Shown piece after piece: positions 7,219 to 14,957 of a DNA stretch of 23,725 nucleotides (positions within the stretch are counted from its first letter, which is position 1; the number at the start of each line of letters is the position of its first letter). This stretch comes from Bacillota bacterium (GTDB lineage Bacteria; Bacillota; Clostridia; Oscillospirales; Ruminococcaceae): positions 1 to 23,725 of the forward strand of contig JAEYXR010000017.1 in NCBI GenBank assembly GCA_023431215.1, read 5' to 3'. Made by a program: the position numbers and the translations under genes. Under the pieces are notes generated by a model, which was not told the DNA's origin, searched no databases, and saw only the letters and a program-made list of their open reading frames with translations.

Positions 7219-9186
7219 TTATTCTGATTCTAAAGAGGTTTTTGGCAGTATCAGATAAACAATACTTAAATCTGACGCTTCACCCGAGGTAACTTTAAGG
7301 GTTACTATCAGTTCACCTGTAGTATCTGCTGTGGGGGCAACGTAACCGGTTGCCGACTCAGGATCACTGATGACGCTGACTCCGGTGAGTCCGGCTGCAC
7401 GTACTGCATTGTTGGCTTCGTTTACCACTGTGGCTGCCTGGGTATCAGAGACTGCATGATAAGACCCTGTCTTATCATCAAACCACTGGGTTATGGCTGT
7501 CATGGCCGAAATGACCTTGGCTTCGTCATTATCTCCCACAGGAGCGGAAGGTGTATTGTCCTGAGAAGGTGTATTCTCTCCTGTGTTTTCATCCACCAGG
7601 GCAGGGCCGGTATAGGTCATCAGCGAGGCTCCTGTCACTTTGCCGCCAAGCTTCATCTTAACCCATGCACCATACAGGGCAAGTCCGTTGGGGCCGTTGG
7701 CAACATCTTCGCCCACTTCAGCAACAAATGCCTGCCAGCTTACATCCACATTGCCGTCATCGGTGTTGATACTTGTGAGGCGATTTAGCATCTGCTCCAC
7801 CAGCTGCACGGTTTCAGCATCGGAATTTCTCAGGTACAGAACCACCTGATCTCCCATGGTGAGATAATCAAAGGTTCCGCTGATCTGGGTGCCCAGCATG
7901 GTTTGCAGATAATTTTCAACAGAAGATGCTGTTGCCATGTTGCTGGCCAAAAATATCGGCATACCCATGACGGTGGGTGCACGTGCCGTATCTATGCTTT
8001 GCAGCAGCTCTTTAATTTGATCGGCATAATCAGAATTGCAGTATACAAACAGGGCATTGGCAAATTCCTCATGGGTGGTACTGTATTCAAACACGCTGTC
8101 GGCAAAGCGCACATTTTCCAAGCGTCTGCTGGCCTCTGCCGCAGTAATATGCTCCAGATTGTACACAAAGAATGTGGTGCTGATTTTGCTGTTGTTAATG
8201 GTTTCCAACTCGTCTACAATTTCCTCGGCACGCTCAATCTCCAGTCGGGTTCCGTTAACCATAAAAGCCTTGGAAGCATTGTCTACGCTGATGACTGTAA
8301 GACTGGGACACATGTTTGTAATGGCTGCAATAGCCGCTGCCTTGGGAACATTGACCACCCGAATCACCTGGAAGGAGTCTACATCATAGGGGGTGATGTA
8401 ATTGCGCTTGCGGTCTACTTTTTCAGAAATTTCCAAAATAGTGCGGCGCTCATCACCGTTGGCATAAATCCAAAGACGGCGTTCGTCCTCATCGGTGGCT
8501 ATGCCGTTTTCTATACCCAGAGTTTTTAAGAAACGGTTAAAGTCATAAGGGGTAATATAATCCAAGGGAATGGACGATAAGGTCTTGCGTGTTGGATCGT
8601 TGGAATCCAAATTGCCGTCATCGTAATTTTCTTCAATGTCCAGCATATTGATAAGCTCGCGCACCTTGCCCACATCAACAGGGAAGCCCTGTACCCACAG
8701 GGTCTTTTCGTTGGTGGCAAGGGTAAGCACCGTTACAGGAATTTTCAGCTCCGCAATTTTTTGGGTCAAAACCTGAGATTTGATATAGGTCAGATGAAAT
8801 TTGGTAAGAGAAAGTGACCGGGCAAAATCTCCGGCCAGAGCCTCTCTTGAGCCCACGATGAGGGTGTTGCCCTCACGCAGGTAGGTCATACCCAAAATTT
8901 TAAGCAAATAGTCAAAGGCTGCACTGGGAGTAAGGTTATTCAGCTCAACCGTAATGCGGGAGATTTCTCCGGTATATACAATGCTGTAGCCCATATTCAC
9001 AGCCACCGCAGAAAGAACGTCCCGGACATCCGCATCTATTACGTTGATGGACATTGTTTCTGTGCTTGTGCCCTGTCCTACTCCAATGGTCAAATCAGAA
9101 GCGGAAGCATAGGCGGTTACAGGCGACATCATCACCAAAAGCATGGCAAAGGTACAAATCAGTGCTCCAAATCTTAAACTTTTCAT
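7219..9186 (-). CDS. Secretin-like protein: STN plus repeated N1-type domains, no beta-barrel
   Basis: This 655-residue exported protein has a signal peptide (about 1-28, cleavage near AYA-SA). After it comes a secretin/TonB short N-terminal (STN, N0) domain (about 43-115, with NVIDADVRDVLSAVAVNMGY). Then come about five N1/NolW-like alpha-beta repeats, at about 126-184, 204-260, 270-328, 334-398 and 405-470. A Pro/Ser/Asp-rich linker (about 535-553) leads to a C-terminal beta-rich domain (about 555-655). The secretin beta-barrel that should follow the N-domains in PilQ/GspD is missing, and pilT follows directly, so no detached barrel exists here. It overlaps the PilP-like gene by 4 bases (ATGA). 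I infer a periplasm- or wall-facing scaffold that works with PilP in a single-membrane cell. Domain boundaries are by eye. Confidence 0.82.
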   Translation of the reverse strand: MKSLRFGALICTFAMLLVMMSPVTAYASASDLTIGVGQGTSTETMSINVIDADVRDVLSAVAVNMGYSIVYTGEISRITVELNNLTPSAAFDYLLKILGMTYLREGNTLIVGSREALAGDFARSLSLTKFHLTYIKSQVLTQKIAELKIPVTVLTLATNEKTLWVQGFPVDVGKVRELINMLDIEENYDDGNLDSNDPTRKTLSSIPLDYITPYDFNRFLKTLGIENGIATDEDERRLWIYANGDERRTILEISEKVDRKRNYITPYDVDSFQVIRVVNVPKAAAIAAITNMCPSLTVISVDNASKAFMVNGTRLEIERAEEIVDELETINNSKISTTFFVYNLEHITAAEASRRLENVRFADSVFEYSTTHEEFANALFVYCNSDYADQIKELLQSIDTARAPTVMGMPIFLASNMATASSVENYLQTMLGTQISGTFDYLTMGDQVVLYLRNSDAETVQLVEQMLNRLTSINTDDGNVDVSWQAFVAEVGEDVANGPNGLALYGAWVKMKLGGKVTGASLMTYTGPALVDENTGENTPSQDNTPSAPVGDNDEAKVISAMTAITQWFDDKTGSYHAVSDTQAATVVNEANNAVRAAGLTGVSVISDPESATGYVAPTADTTGELIVTLKVTSGEASDLSIVYLILPKTSLESE

Positions 9187-9728
9187 TTGTTATCCACCCC
9201 CAAATCGGTGCTGTTTTCCATCCTGAAAATTTTGCGGCTCTCACCGCTGACAAAGGTGACGCTGTTGGAGCCAATATCCTCTACCTTCCACGAGGATTCC
9301 GGCATAACATCACCCACGCTTACCACAAAGGAGGTGACGTCCGATTCTATAATGGCAGTGGATTTTCCGTTTGAGTTGGAAACAATGCCCATAACACGGA
9401 TACTGCTTAGGTCATCGGCGGCAAATGGATTTTTTACTGTACCACCATCAAAGCTGCGTACCGTTTGGGGCAGTACCTCTACCTCAACCGCACCGGGGTC
9501 GGCAGCTTCCGCATAGGATGTTGAAGCTGCACCGCCGGCGGCAACTGCTGCAGGCTTTTTTTGCATTAAAAAAAATACCAGTGCACAGACGGCGATCAAT
9601 CCAAGCAAAATAACCGCAACCAGCCAGTTAGGAACTTGTATATCCTTTAGCGACTGTTTTGGCTTTGGAGAAGTTTTGACCTGCCCTTCTTCTGCACCGG
9701 CAGGGAGAGACTGCTTTTGGTCTGCCAT
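9183..9728 (-). CDS. pilP: PilP/GspC-like pilus assembly protein
   Basis: This 181-residue bitopic protein has a charged, Pro/Lys-rich cytoplasmic N-terminus, one membrane helix (about residues 35-56), an Ala/Ser-rich linker and a C-terminal beta domain. The domain begins with KNPFAADDLSSIRVMGIV and continues with STAIIES, a VGDVMP turn and VEDIGSNSVTFVSG. The NPF/DPF entry, the ALI-type strand and the V-x-GD turn are hallmarks of the PilP/GspC HR domain that binds secretin N0 domains. It is not a lipoprotein, unlike classical PilP, and its membrane anchor resembles GspC. It is the first gene of the operon, and its stop overlaps the ATG of its likely partner, the STN-containing protein. The ribosome site is weak (GGATGATAGCTT before ATG). 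Confidence 0.82.
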   Translation of the reverse strand: MADQKQSLPAGAEEGQVKTSPKPKQSLKDIQVPNWLVAVILLGLIAVCALVFFLMQKKPAAVAAGGAASTSYAEAADPGAVEVEVLPQTVRSFDGGTVKNPFAADDLSSIRVMGIVSNSNGKSTAIIESDVTSFVVSVGDVMPESSWKVEDIGSNSVTFVSGESRKIFRMENSTDLGVDNK

Positions 9729-9755
9729 AAGCTATCATCCAACTTTCTTACACTC

Positions 9756-9764
9756 ATTATAGCA
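9756..9764 (-). promoter_or_regulatory. Extended -10 promoter for the pilus operon
   Basis: On the minus strand TGCTATAAT gives a perfect -10 hexamer with the TG extended motif, about 28 bases before the first pilus gene's ATG. The -35 position is AT-rich with no good TTGACA match, which is common for extended -10 promoters. A weaker alternative, TTGATT-17-TAATAT, lies further upstream in the same AT-rich gap. Confidence 0.6.
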
Positions 9765-10016
9765 ACTTGCAAAATTACTAATTTTTTGTCGAATTTTTTA
9801 ACAAAATAAACTATAAGTTAAGATAATATTAACACTACGTGAATAATAAATCAATACAAAATTATCATAACGTTAACATATAAATCAATTTACAACTCAA
9901 TTTTATTCAATTTTTATTCAAAGTCACATAATCATATTGTAGGTATATGACTTTACTGTTTTTGTGACAATAATTATCGCATCGTGTACTTTTATACTGG
10001 CTGTTTTAATCTTGAT

Positions 10017-10060
10017 AAAAGCAAACAGACGGCATGTTTTCACACCGTCTGTTTGCTTTT
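10017..10060 (-). terminator. Intrinsic terminator of the sugar ABC operon
   Basis: A perfect 16-bp inverted repeat (arms 10017-10032 and 10045-10060, core GCAAACAGACGG/CCGTCTGTTTGC, 12-base loop) ends in a T-run on both strands. It lies 46 bases after the stop of the last permease gene, so it should end minus-strand transcription there. It could also work in the opposite direction. Confidence 0.92.
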
Positions 10061-10105
10061 TGATAAGGAACTGAGAAGTAAATAATGAAGAAGTCAATGA
10101 AAGCT

Positions 10106-10981
10106 TTATCCTTTGACGCTGCCAAGAGCGACGCCGCCCACAATGTATTTAGAAAGACACAGATAAACTACTACAACCGGCAGAATAGACAACGCTATCA
10201 TCATGTATACCTTACCCATATCAAACTTTAGCCAGTCGGCACTACGGAGAATTGCAATGAGAACCGGTAGGGTTTTTTTACTGGTATCCTCCAGCACCAA
10301 AGCCGGAATAAAATAGTTGTTCCAGTTGGTGACAAAGGTGAAGATAGCCTGCACTGCCATAGCGGGCTTTAAAATAGGCAATGCAATGCGGTTAAATGTT
10401 GCAAACTCTCCCGAGCCGTCTATGCGTGCGGCTTCAATAATCTCAACTGACAAATTACCCTTCATGTACTGCAGCATAAAAAAGAATACCATGGGTGCGG
10501 CTATGCTGGGCAAAATCAGAGGAAGAAAGGAATTTTTCAGGTTCATTTTAAAAACCATGTTGATAAATCCCAAGGCTGAAACCTGTGTGGGCACCATCAT
10601 AATCATCAGGATAAACTGAAGCGCCGGTGTATTGCCCTTAAACTGATAGGTGTGGATGCCATAAGCCGTAAGGGCAGAAAAGTAAACCGACAACACAGCG
10701 CAGCCGGAGGCCACAATGGTACTGTTGGCAAGGCCGCTTAACACAGGTACATTGGGGTCTGAAATAACATTGTTATAGTTTTGCATTGTATAATTACCGG
10801 GTAAAAAGGAGAATCCAGACTGAATTTGAAAATGTGACCGCGTTGCATTTACAAACAGGATATAAATAAAGAACAGTGACAAAAAACTCATGAATATCAC
10901 AACTGCATAAGCAATGAATCTTCGAAGCCATAAAAACCCTTTGTTTTCAACACGATGGGAGACTGATTGTGAAAAACTCAT
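10106..10981 (-). CDS. Sugar ABC transporter permease, MalG/CebG type
   Basis: This inner-membrane permease of about 291 residues has six predicted helices and the EAA loop EAARIDGSGEFATFNRIALPILKPAM, the docking site for the transport ATPase. The order (second permease, after a first permease with a longer N-terminus) and the MalG-like sequence indicate the CUT1 oligosaccharide class. ATG at 10981 sits 10 bases from AGGAGG. An alternative GTG at 10987 would overlap the preceding stop as GTGA but lies only 4 bases from AGGAGG. It is the last gene before the strong terminator. No ATPase gene follows, so a shared MsiK/MsmX-type ATPase encoded elsewhere is likely. Confidence 0.92.
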   Translation of the reverse strand: MSFSQSVSHRVENKGFLWLRRFIAYAVVIFMSFLSLFFIYILFVNATRSHFQIQSGFSFLPGNYTMQNYNNVISDPNVPVLSGLANSTIVASGCAVLSVYFSALTAYGIHTYQFKGNTPALQFILMIMMVPTQVSALGFINMVFKMNLKNSFLPLILPSIAAPMVFFFMLQYMKGNLSVEIIEAARIDGSGEFATFNRIALPILKPAMAVQAIFTFVTNWNNYFIPALVLEDTSKKTLPVLIAILRSADWLKFDMGKVYMMIALSILPVVVVYLCLSKYIVGGVALGSVKG

Positions 10982-10983
10982 CT

Positions 10984-11952
10984 TCACTTATCCTCCTTTC
11001 TCGTGTTGAGGCGAAACACAATGTAGCTTAAAATTGCCGCAACAATAAACAGCAGTACCGAAATAGCACCGCCCATACCATAATTTTTGCTGTACAGGTG
11101 CTTATTCAGGAACATCACCAGAGTCATACTGGTGCGGTCCGGGGTGCCGACGCCGTTGGTCAAAACCTGAGGAACGTCAAACATCTGGATGCCGCCTATC
11201 ATGGCTGTAATGACTACATACAGCAGTATGGGGCGGATAAGCTGCAGGGTGATGCGGAAAAACTGCTGCCGGGGCGTGGCACCGTCAATGTCGGCAGCCT
11301 CGTACAGGGTGGGGTCGATGCCAAGGACAGCAGCCATAAGGACAATGGTGGTATTTCCAAACCAGATTAAAAAGTTCATCAGCGCAATAAGTCCCCGGGT
11401 GGTAAGGGTGTTGCCCAGCCACTTATAGGGTGAATCTGCCGCCATCAGACCCAGGTCAATGAGCAGCTTGTTGATGGGGCCAAGGTCGGAAAACAGGGCA
11501 AAAAACAACATGGCAAAAGCAGAGGCCATAATCAAATTGGGCATGTAGATTACGGTTTTAAAAAAGGGCTTGCCTCTTAAGTTTAACCGACGGTCGGTAA
11601 ACCAAGCTGCCAGCAATAGCGCAATTACAATTTGGGGAATAAAGCCTAACACCCATAAGATAACCGTATTTTTTGCATAAAGAAAAATATCACCCTCTGC
11701 AAAGAGGCGGGCATAATTTTCAAACCCCACAAAATTGGGGCCAATAATCTTAAGGCCGGAGCGGTAATACTCAAAAAAGCTATAGTAGAAGGTGGAAAGC
11801 AAAGGGTACAGTGAAAACACAGCAAAGATGATAAAAAACGGGGCGATAAAAAAGTAGCCGTATTTGGCGTAGCTGACACCCTTACTTTTTGCTGTACCAC
11901 GCTTTTTGGGTTTCAAAGTGCTTCCTTGGTCGGCTATTTTTGTTGCCTGCAT
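10984..11952 (-). CDS. Sugar ABC transporter permease, MalF/CebF type
   Basis: This permease of about 322 residues has a Lys/Arg-rich cytoplasmic N-terminus (KPKKRGTAKSKG), a first helix with FFIAPFFIIFAVFSLYPLLSTFYYSFFEY, and an EAA motif EAADIDGATPRQQFFRITLQLIRPIL. That is the normal layout of CUT1 permeases. I place the start at ATG 11952, preceded by AGGTG with 5-base spacing. The frame is open back to an ATG at 12030, but that extension (IPLLRRATPFAAVG...) is the translation of a strong hairpin and is not family-like. The gene overlaps the next permease start. It should form a heterodimer with that permease and receive cellobiose or a related sugar from the upstream binding protein. Confidence 0.92.
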   Translation of the reverse strand: MQATKIADQGSTLKPKKRGTAKSKGVSYAKYGYFFIAPFFIIFAVFSLYPLLSTFYYSFFEYYRSGLKIIGPNFVGFENYARLFAEGDIFLYAKNTVILWVLGFIPQIVIALLLAAWFTDRRLNLRGKPFFKTVIYMPNLIMASAFAMLFFALFSDLGPINKLLIDLGLMAADSPYKWLGNTLTTRGLIALMNFLIWFGNTTIVLMAAVLGIDPTLYEAADIDGATPRQQFFRITLQLIRPILLYVVITAMIGGIQMFDVPQVLTNGVGTPDRTSMTLVMFLNKHLYSKNYGMGGAISVLLFIVAAILSYIVFRLNTRKEDK

Positions 11953-11990
11953 TGTGTCACCTGCTTTCTTGCTTGTGAAGGGTAAGCCTA

Positions 11991-12021
11991 CTGCTGCGAA
12001 GGGCGTTGCCCTCCGCAGCAG
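11991..12021 (-). repeat. Intercistronic hairpin between sugar-binding protein and permease genes
   Basis: A 14-bp stem (CTGCTGCGGAGGGC / GCCCTTCGCAGCAG on the minus strand, one G-U pair) closes on a 3-base AAC loop. It begins 12 bases after the binding-protein stop. No T-tract follows. Such structures after solute-binding-protein genes commonly stabilise the upstream mRNA segment or cause partial termination, giving more binding protein than permease. Confidence 0.82.
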
Positions 12022-12033
12022 CGGTATCATGGT

Positions 12034-13446
12034 TTAGCGGCTCAGCTCTGGATATTTTTCTATGGCTTCTTTAAAGAAGTTATCCAGAGCGGCTTCTTTG
12101 GTAACGGTGCCTGCAAAATATTCATGCATATACTTCTGATAGCTCTCGTTAAGGCCCTGGTCATAGGCAGTCAGATTGCTCATGTCAATGGTATCGGCAG
12201 AGTCATACATGGCTGCAATAAAGTTTTGTCCCCCCAGGAACACAGAACCAAAGGTCGCATCTTCTGCAATTTCTTTCATGGCTGTTTTGTTATTGGCAAA
12301 CTCGTTGCACTCTTTGGTCAGCTTTTTGGCTGTGTCGGCAGAACAGGTCATTACCTTCATCATATCGGCAATGAGCTCAACATTGTCAGAGCCTTCGGCT
12401 GCGCACATCCAGGTGCCGCCCCAGAAATAACCCTCGGGGCCTGCGCAAACAGCCCAGTCACCATAGGTGCCGTTGCCTGCCTCAGGCTTGCCGCCGTCTG
12501 CTTCTTTGGTCTGCATGGTGTAGCCGGCCAGGCAGAAGTCAATAAACCAGGCGGGTCCAAAGTAGCTGAAAGCTGTGCCAAGTGCGCCATTGCCCCACTC
12601 GGCAGCCCACAGGTCATACTTGCCTACATAGCCCTTGTCCACCAGGGTTTTGGTGTCATTGGTCCAACGGTCGATGGCGGGCTGAATGGTGATTTTACCT
12701 GAATCGTCTACCCATTTGCCCTCGGCATTGTTGGAGTAGGTACGGTATGTATCATCCCATCCGGCGCTGATGAGGTAACCTTTTTCTTTCATCTTGGCGG
12801 CGGTGGCATTAAAGGTGTTCCAGTCGGCAACAGCAGTCTGGACCACTTTGGGGTCATCGCTGCCCAGCACTGCTTTGGCAATAGAGCGGTTATAAATCAT
12901 AACACCGGGGCAGCCCTGCCAGGAGGTACCGCGCTGGATGCCGTTTTCGTCCGAAACAACATCCTTTGTGTACTGGAACTGATCGGCAAGGTCGGCTTCT
13001 GTCAAGCCAACATCGGCAATGCTCATTGCCACACCGGCATCGGCAGAGGTGTACTTTCTTGCATAGTCAGCCTCTACCAAAAACAAATCTACCTTTTGGT
13101 CTGCGGGTGCAGAGGCCTGGTTCAGCAATGCTTCATCCAGTGCGTTTTGGTATGCGTTATTTTCGTTTGGAGTGGTAACCCATTCTACCTTAATATCACC
13201 AATCATCTTGGTGGTATCATTATAGCCGGGGTAAAATGCGGTCAGCCTGCGCTGAAATTCGTCGTTCCAGCAATAAATGCGCAAAACCTTGCCCTGGGTG
13301 CTGGCGGGAGCAGGCTCCGAAGATTGTACAGATTCACTGCTGGGGGAAGAAGGAACGGAAGACGCCGCGGGAGTCTGGCTGCCGCATGCGGCCAATGTAG
13401 ATAAGGATAATGTTAACGCCAATAAAATCGCTAATACCTTTTTCAT
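12034..13446 (-). CDS. Lipoprotein sugar-binding protein of ABC importer (family 1)
   Basis: This 470-residue extracellular solute-binding protein has a lipoprotein signal: MKK, hydrophobic core, then lipobox LAAC with Cys21 as the lipidated residue. A Ser/Pro-rich tether (about 25-55) follows, then a two-lobe binding fold starting LRIYCWNDEFQRR. Trp- and Tyr-rich segments (WGGTWMCAA, FSYFGPAWFIDF) are consistent with stacking against sugar rings. AAAGGAGG precedes the ATG. It is encoded just downstream of the LacI-type regulator and upstream of two CUT1 permeases. Context beside cellobiose phosphorylase and a GH1 glucosidase suggests cellobiose, cellodextrins or other beta-glucosides as substrate; the sequence itself does not prove the ligand. 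Confidence 0.9.
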   Translation of the reverse strand: MKKVLAILLALTLSLSTLAACGSQTPAASSVPSSPSSESVQSSEPAPASTQGKVLRIYCWNDEFQRRLTAFYPGYNDTTKMIGDIKVEWVTTPNENNAYQNALDEALLNQASAPADQKVDLFLVEADYARKYTSADAGVAMSIADVGLTEADLADQFQYTKDVVSDENGIQRGTSWQGCPGVMIYNRSIAKAVLGSDDPKVVQTAVADWNTFNATAAKMKEKGYLISAGWDDTYRTYSNNAEGKWVDDSGKITIQPAIDRWTNDTKTLVDKGYVGKYDLWAAEWGNGALGTAFSYFGPAWFIDFCLAGYTMQTKEADGGKPEAGNGTYGDWAVCAGPEGYFWGGTWMCAAEGSDNVELIADMMKVMTCSADTAKKLTKECNEFANNKTAMKEIAEDATFGSVFLGGQNFIAAMYDSADTIDMSNLTAYDQGLNESYQKYMHEYFAGTVTKEAALDNFFKEAIEKYPELSR

Positions 13447-13508
13447 CTGGTTTTCCTCCTTTTATCTGTTAAAACCTTTTTAGAGACATATGCAAATGTG
13501 TCGGGCTT

Positions 13509-14516
13509 TTACAGCCGTTTCACAGATCTGCCTTCCTGAATGTGGCCTTCCACTACAACGGTTTCGTTTAAAGTAGATTTTGGCTTTTCTACCAAATCTG
13601 CCAGCCGGGCTGCAGCCATGCGGCCAAGGGCATTGGTGTTTTGGCAGTAGGTGGTTAACTGAGGTTCAAACACCCGGGAAAGGTAAATACCATCGTAACC
13701 AACGGTAGAAATATCTTCGGGAATTGAAAGTCCGCTTTCTAAAATGGCATTATAACCGCCAAGATAAGAATAATCGTCAGGGAAAAAAATACAGGTGGGG
13801 CGCTCCGGCAGCTCCAGCAGCTGACGGGTAATGTCTGCACAAGCCTTAGGATGGTGGTAAATTCCCTCACGTACATAGGCATCGGGCACTTCCAGCCCCA
13901 AATCGTAGCAGGTTTTGTAAAAGCTTGTCAGGCGGTTTTCGGTAACAGAGGTTCGCTCACCATGGATAAAGGCAATGCGGCGGTGTCCCATGCTGTATAC
14001 ATATTCCACCAAAGCTTTCATGCCCCGGACGTTATCTGACAAAATGGCACTGCGGTTATTGAACACATGGTCGATAGTCACCACAGGCAAATCGCTGGCA
14101 ATGAGTTCTATCACCTGGGGGTCGGTAAAATTGACACTGGCAATCACCACACCGTCCACACCCCGGTAGCGGCAGTGCTCCAGATAAGAGGTGGGACGTC
14201 CGCCGATGTTGTGATTAATAAAGGTAATGTCGTAACCTCTTGCCTCTGCCTCCACCTTAAAGCTGTTAAGCACTGCAGAAAAATATTCGTGACTAAGTCC
14301 GCTCATGGTTTCGTCAACAAACAAAACACCAAAGTTATAGGTCCGGTTGGTTTTCAGTGCTCTTGCGGAAGCATTGGGCATATACCCCATCTCCGCTGCA
14401 ATTTGGCAAATTCGTTCACGAGTCGCCTCACTGATATCGGAGTGACCGTTGAGCGACTTGCTGACAGTTGCCGAGGAAACGCCGCAGCGCTGTGCAATAT
14501 CCTTTAAAGACACCAT
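13509..14516 (-). CDS. LacI-family transcriptional repressor (likely CebR/CelR-like)
   Basis: This 335-residue regulator has an N-terminal LacI helix-turn-helix (VSLKDIAQRCGVSSATVSKSLNGH, residues 2-25) and a hinge containing ASARALKTNRTYNFGVLF. It ends in a periplasmic-binding-protein-like sensor domain with the usual FINHNIGG, DGVVIASVN, PVVTIDH, RRIAFIHG and CIFFPDDYSYLGGYNAI blocks. The ATG at 14516 has GGGAGG 9 bases upstream. It is 62 bases upstream of the sugar-binding protein on the same strand, with no terminator between, so it is probably co-transcribed with the importer. It is divergent from the GH94-GH1 pair. Three matching operator-like sites in the divergent gap suggest it represses the phosphorylase arm and itself, with a beta-glucoside as inducer. 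The inducer is inferred from context. Confidence 0.93.
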   Translation of the reverse strand: MVSLKDIAQRCGVSSATVSKSLNGHSDISEATRERICQIAAEMGYMPNASARALKTNRTYNFGVLFVDETMSGLSHEYFSAVLNSFKVEAEARGYDITFINHNIGGRPTSYLEHCRYRGVDGVVIASVNFTDPQVIELIASDLPVVTIDHVFNNRSAILSDNVRGMKALVEYVYSMGHRRIAFIHGERTSVTENRLTSFYKTCYDLGLEVPDAYVREGIYHHPKACADITRQLLELPERPTCIFFPDDYSYLGGYNAILESGLSIPEDISTVGYDGIYLSRVFEPQLTTYCQNTNALGRMAAARLADLVEKPKSTLNETVVVEGHIQEGRSVKRL

Positions 14517-14539
14517 TTTACCAAACCTCCCGGTTCATT

Positions 14540-14552
14540 TTAAACGTTTTCG
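14540..14552. promoter_or_regulatory. LacI-type operator-like site O3 (repressor leader)
   Basis: TTAAACGTTTTCG contains the 8-bp palindrome AAACGTTT and matches the site at 14596-14608 in 12 of 13 positions. It lies 24-36 bases before the repressor ATG, in its 5' leader. Confidence 0.5.
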
Positions 14553-14595
14553 GCTGTGTGATTGCGCCTTGCCTAAAAATCTGCTGTTTTATTTC

Positions 14596-14608
14596 TTAAT
14601 CGTTTTCG
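14596..14608. promoter_or_regulatory. LacI-type operator-like site O2 (repressor promoter)
   Basis: TTAATCGTTTTCG shares its first 10 bases exactly with the near-palindromic site at 14960-14972. It falls at about +1 of the predicted repressor promoter, where bound repressor would block initiation, consistent with autoregulation. Confidence 0.55.
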
Positions 14609-14615
14609 CAACTTA

Positions 14616-14644
14616 AGTGTAACGCATACCGCCTAAATTTTCAA
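14616..14644 (-). promoter_or_regulatory. Sigma-A-type promoter for the LacI-family gene
   Basis: On the minus strand TTGAAA (14639-14644) and TACACT (14616-14621) are separated by exactly 17 bases. The -35 matches consensus in 5 of 6 and the -10 in 4 of 6 positions. The expected start near 14608 overlaps an operator-like site. Confidence 0.55.
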
Positions 14645-14756
14645 GGTGTATTTCATCTTTTTCGGTTATTTAGCTTAACTTTGGTGCTAGTTACAGCTTT
14701 TTTTACTTAATTTTGTGCGAAAACTCTAGGAACAAGACTTTATTTCGACAGATTAT

Positions 14757-14770
14757 TGAAATCGATTAAA
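14757..14770. promoter_or_regulatory. cre-like / LacI-family site
   Basis: TGAAATCGATTAAA matches the catabolite-responsive element pattern TGWAANCGNTNWCA at all fixed positions but the penultimate C. It could be a CcpA site for carbon catabolite control or a further weak site for the local repressor. It is far from both predicted promoters, so the role is uncertain. Confidence 0.3.
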
Positions 14771-14957
14771 TTTCTTTCTTATTATAAAAGTCATTCGGCA
14801 TTTTTGGGTTGTTTCATCAGGCTGCTTGTCTATTTTATTGATTTTACTGCATTTTTTACGATTCATAATTGAAATTTTATTTGGGCTATTGCAATTTTTT
14901 ACCAGATGCGCTATCTTAATAATCAGAGAAATGAGTATAGAAATTCGCGTTTAATTT

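Larger units (their letters stand above)
9729..10105. other. AT-rich gap between pilus operon and sugar ABC operon
   Basis: This 377-base non-coding stretch holds the pilus operon promoter near 9756-9764 and the ABC operon terminator at 10017-10060. Between them (about 9770-10010) the DNA is very AT-rich, with a dyad TCATAT/ATATGA on the minus strand and outer GTCACA/TGTGAC arms near 9922-9970. I looked for a c-di-GMP-I riboswitch core, which precedes pilus operons in some clostridia, and did not see one. No small ORF with a ribosome site was found. Confidence 0.6.

Noticed and set aside
9729..10016. Possible c-di-GMP riboswitch upstream of the pilus operon
   Set aside because: No conserved GEMM core or paired stems of the right form are visible, and the promoter appears to lie only about 28 bases before the first gene, leaving no room for one.
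11953..12030. N-terminal extension of the first permease to ATG 12030
   Set aside because: The extension is encoded by the intercistronic hairpin, has no ribosome site of its own and is unlike MalF-type N-termini. ATG 11952 has a ribosome site.
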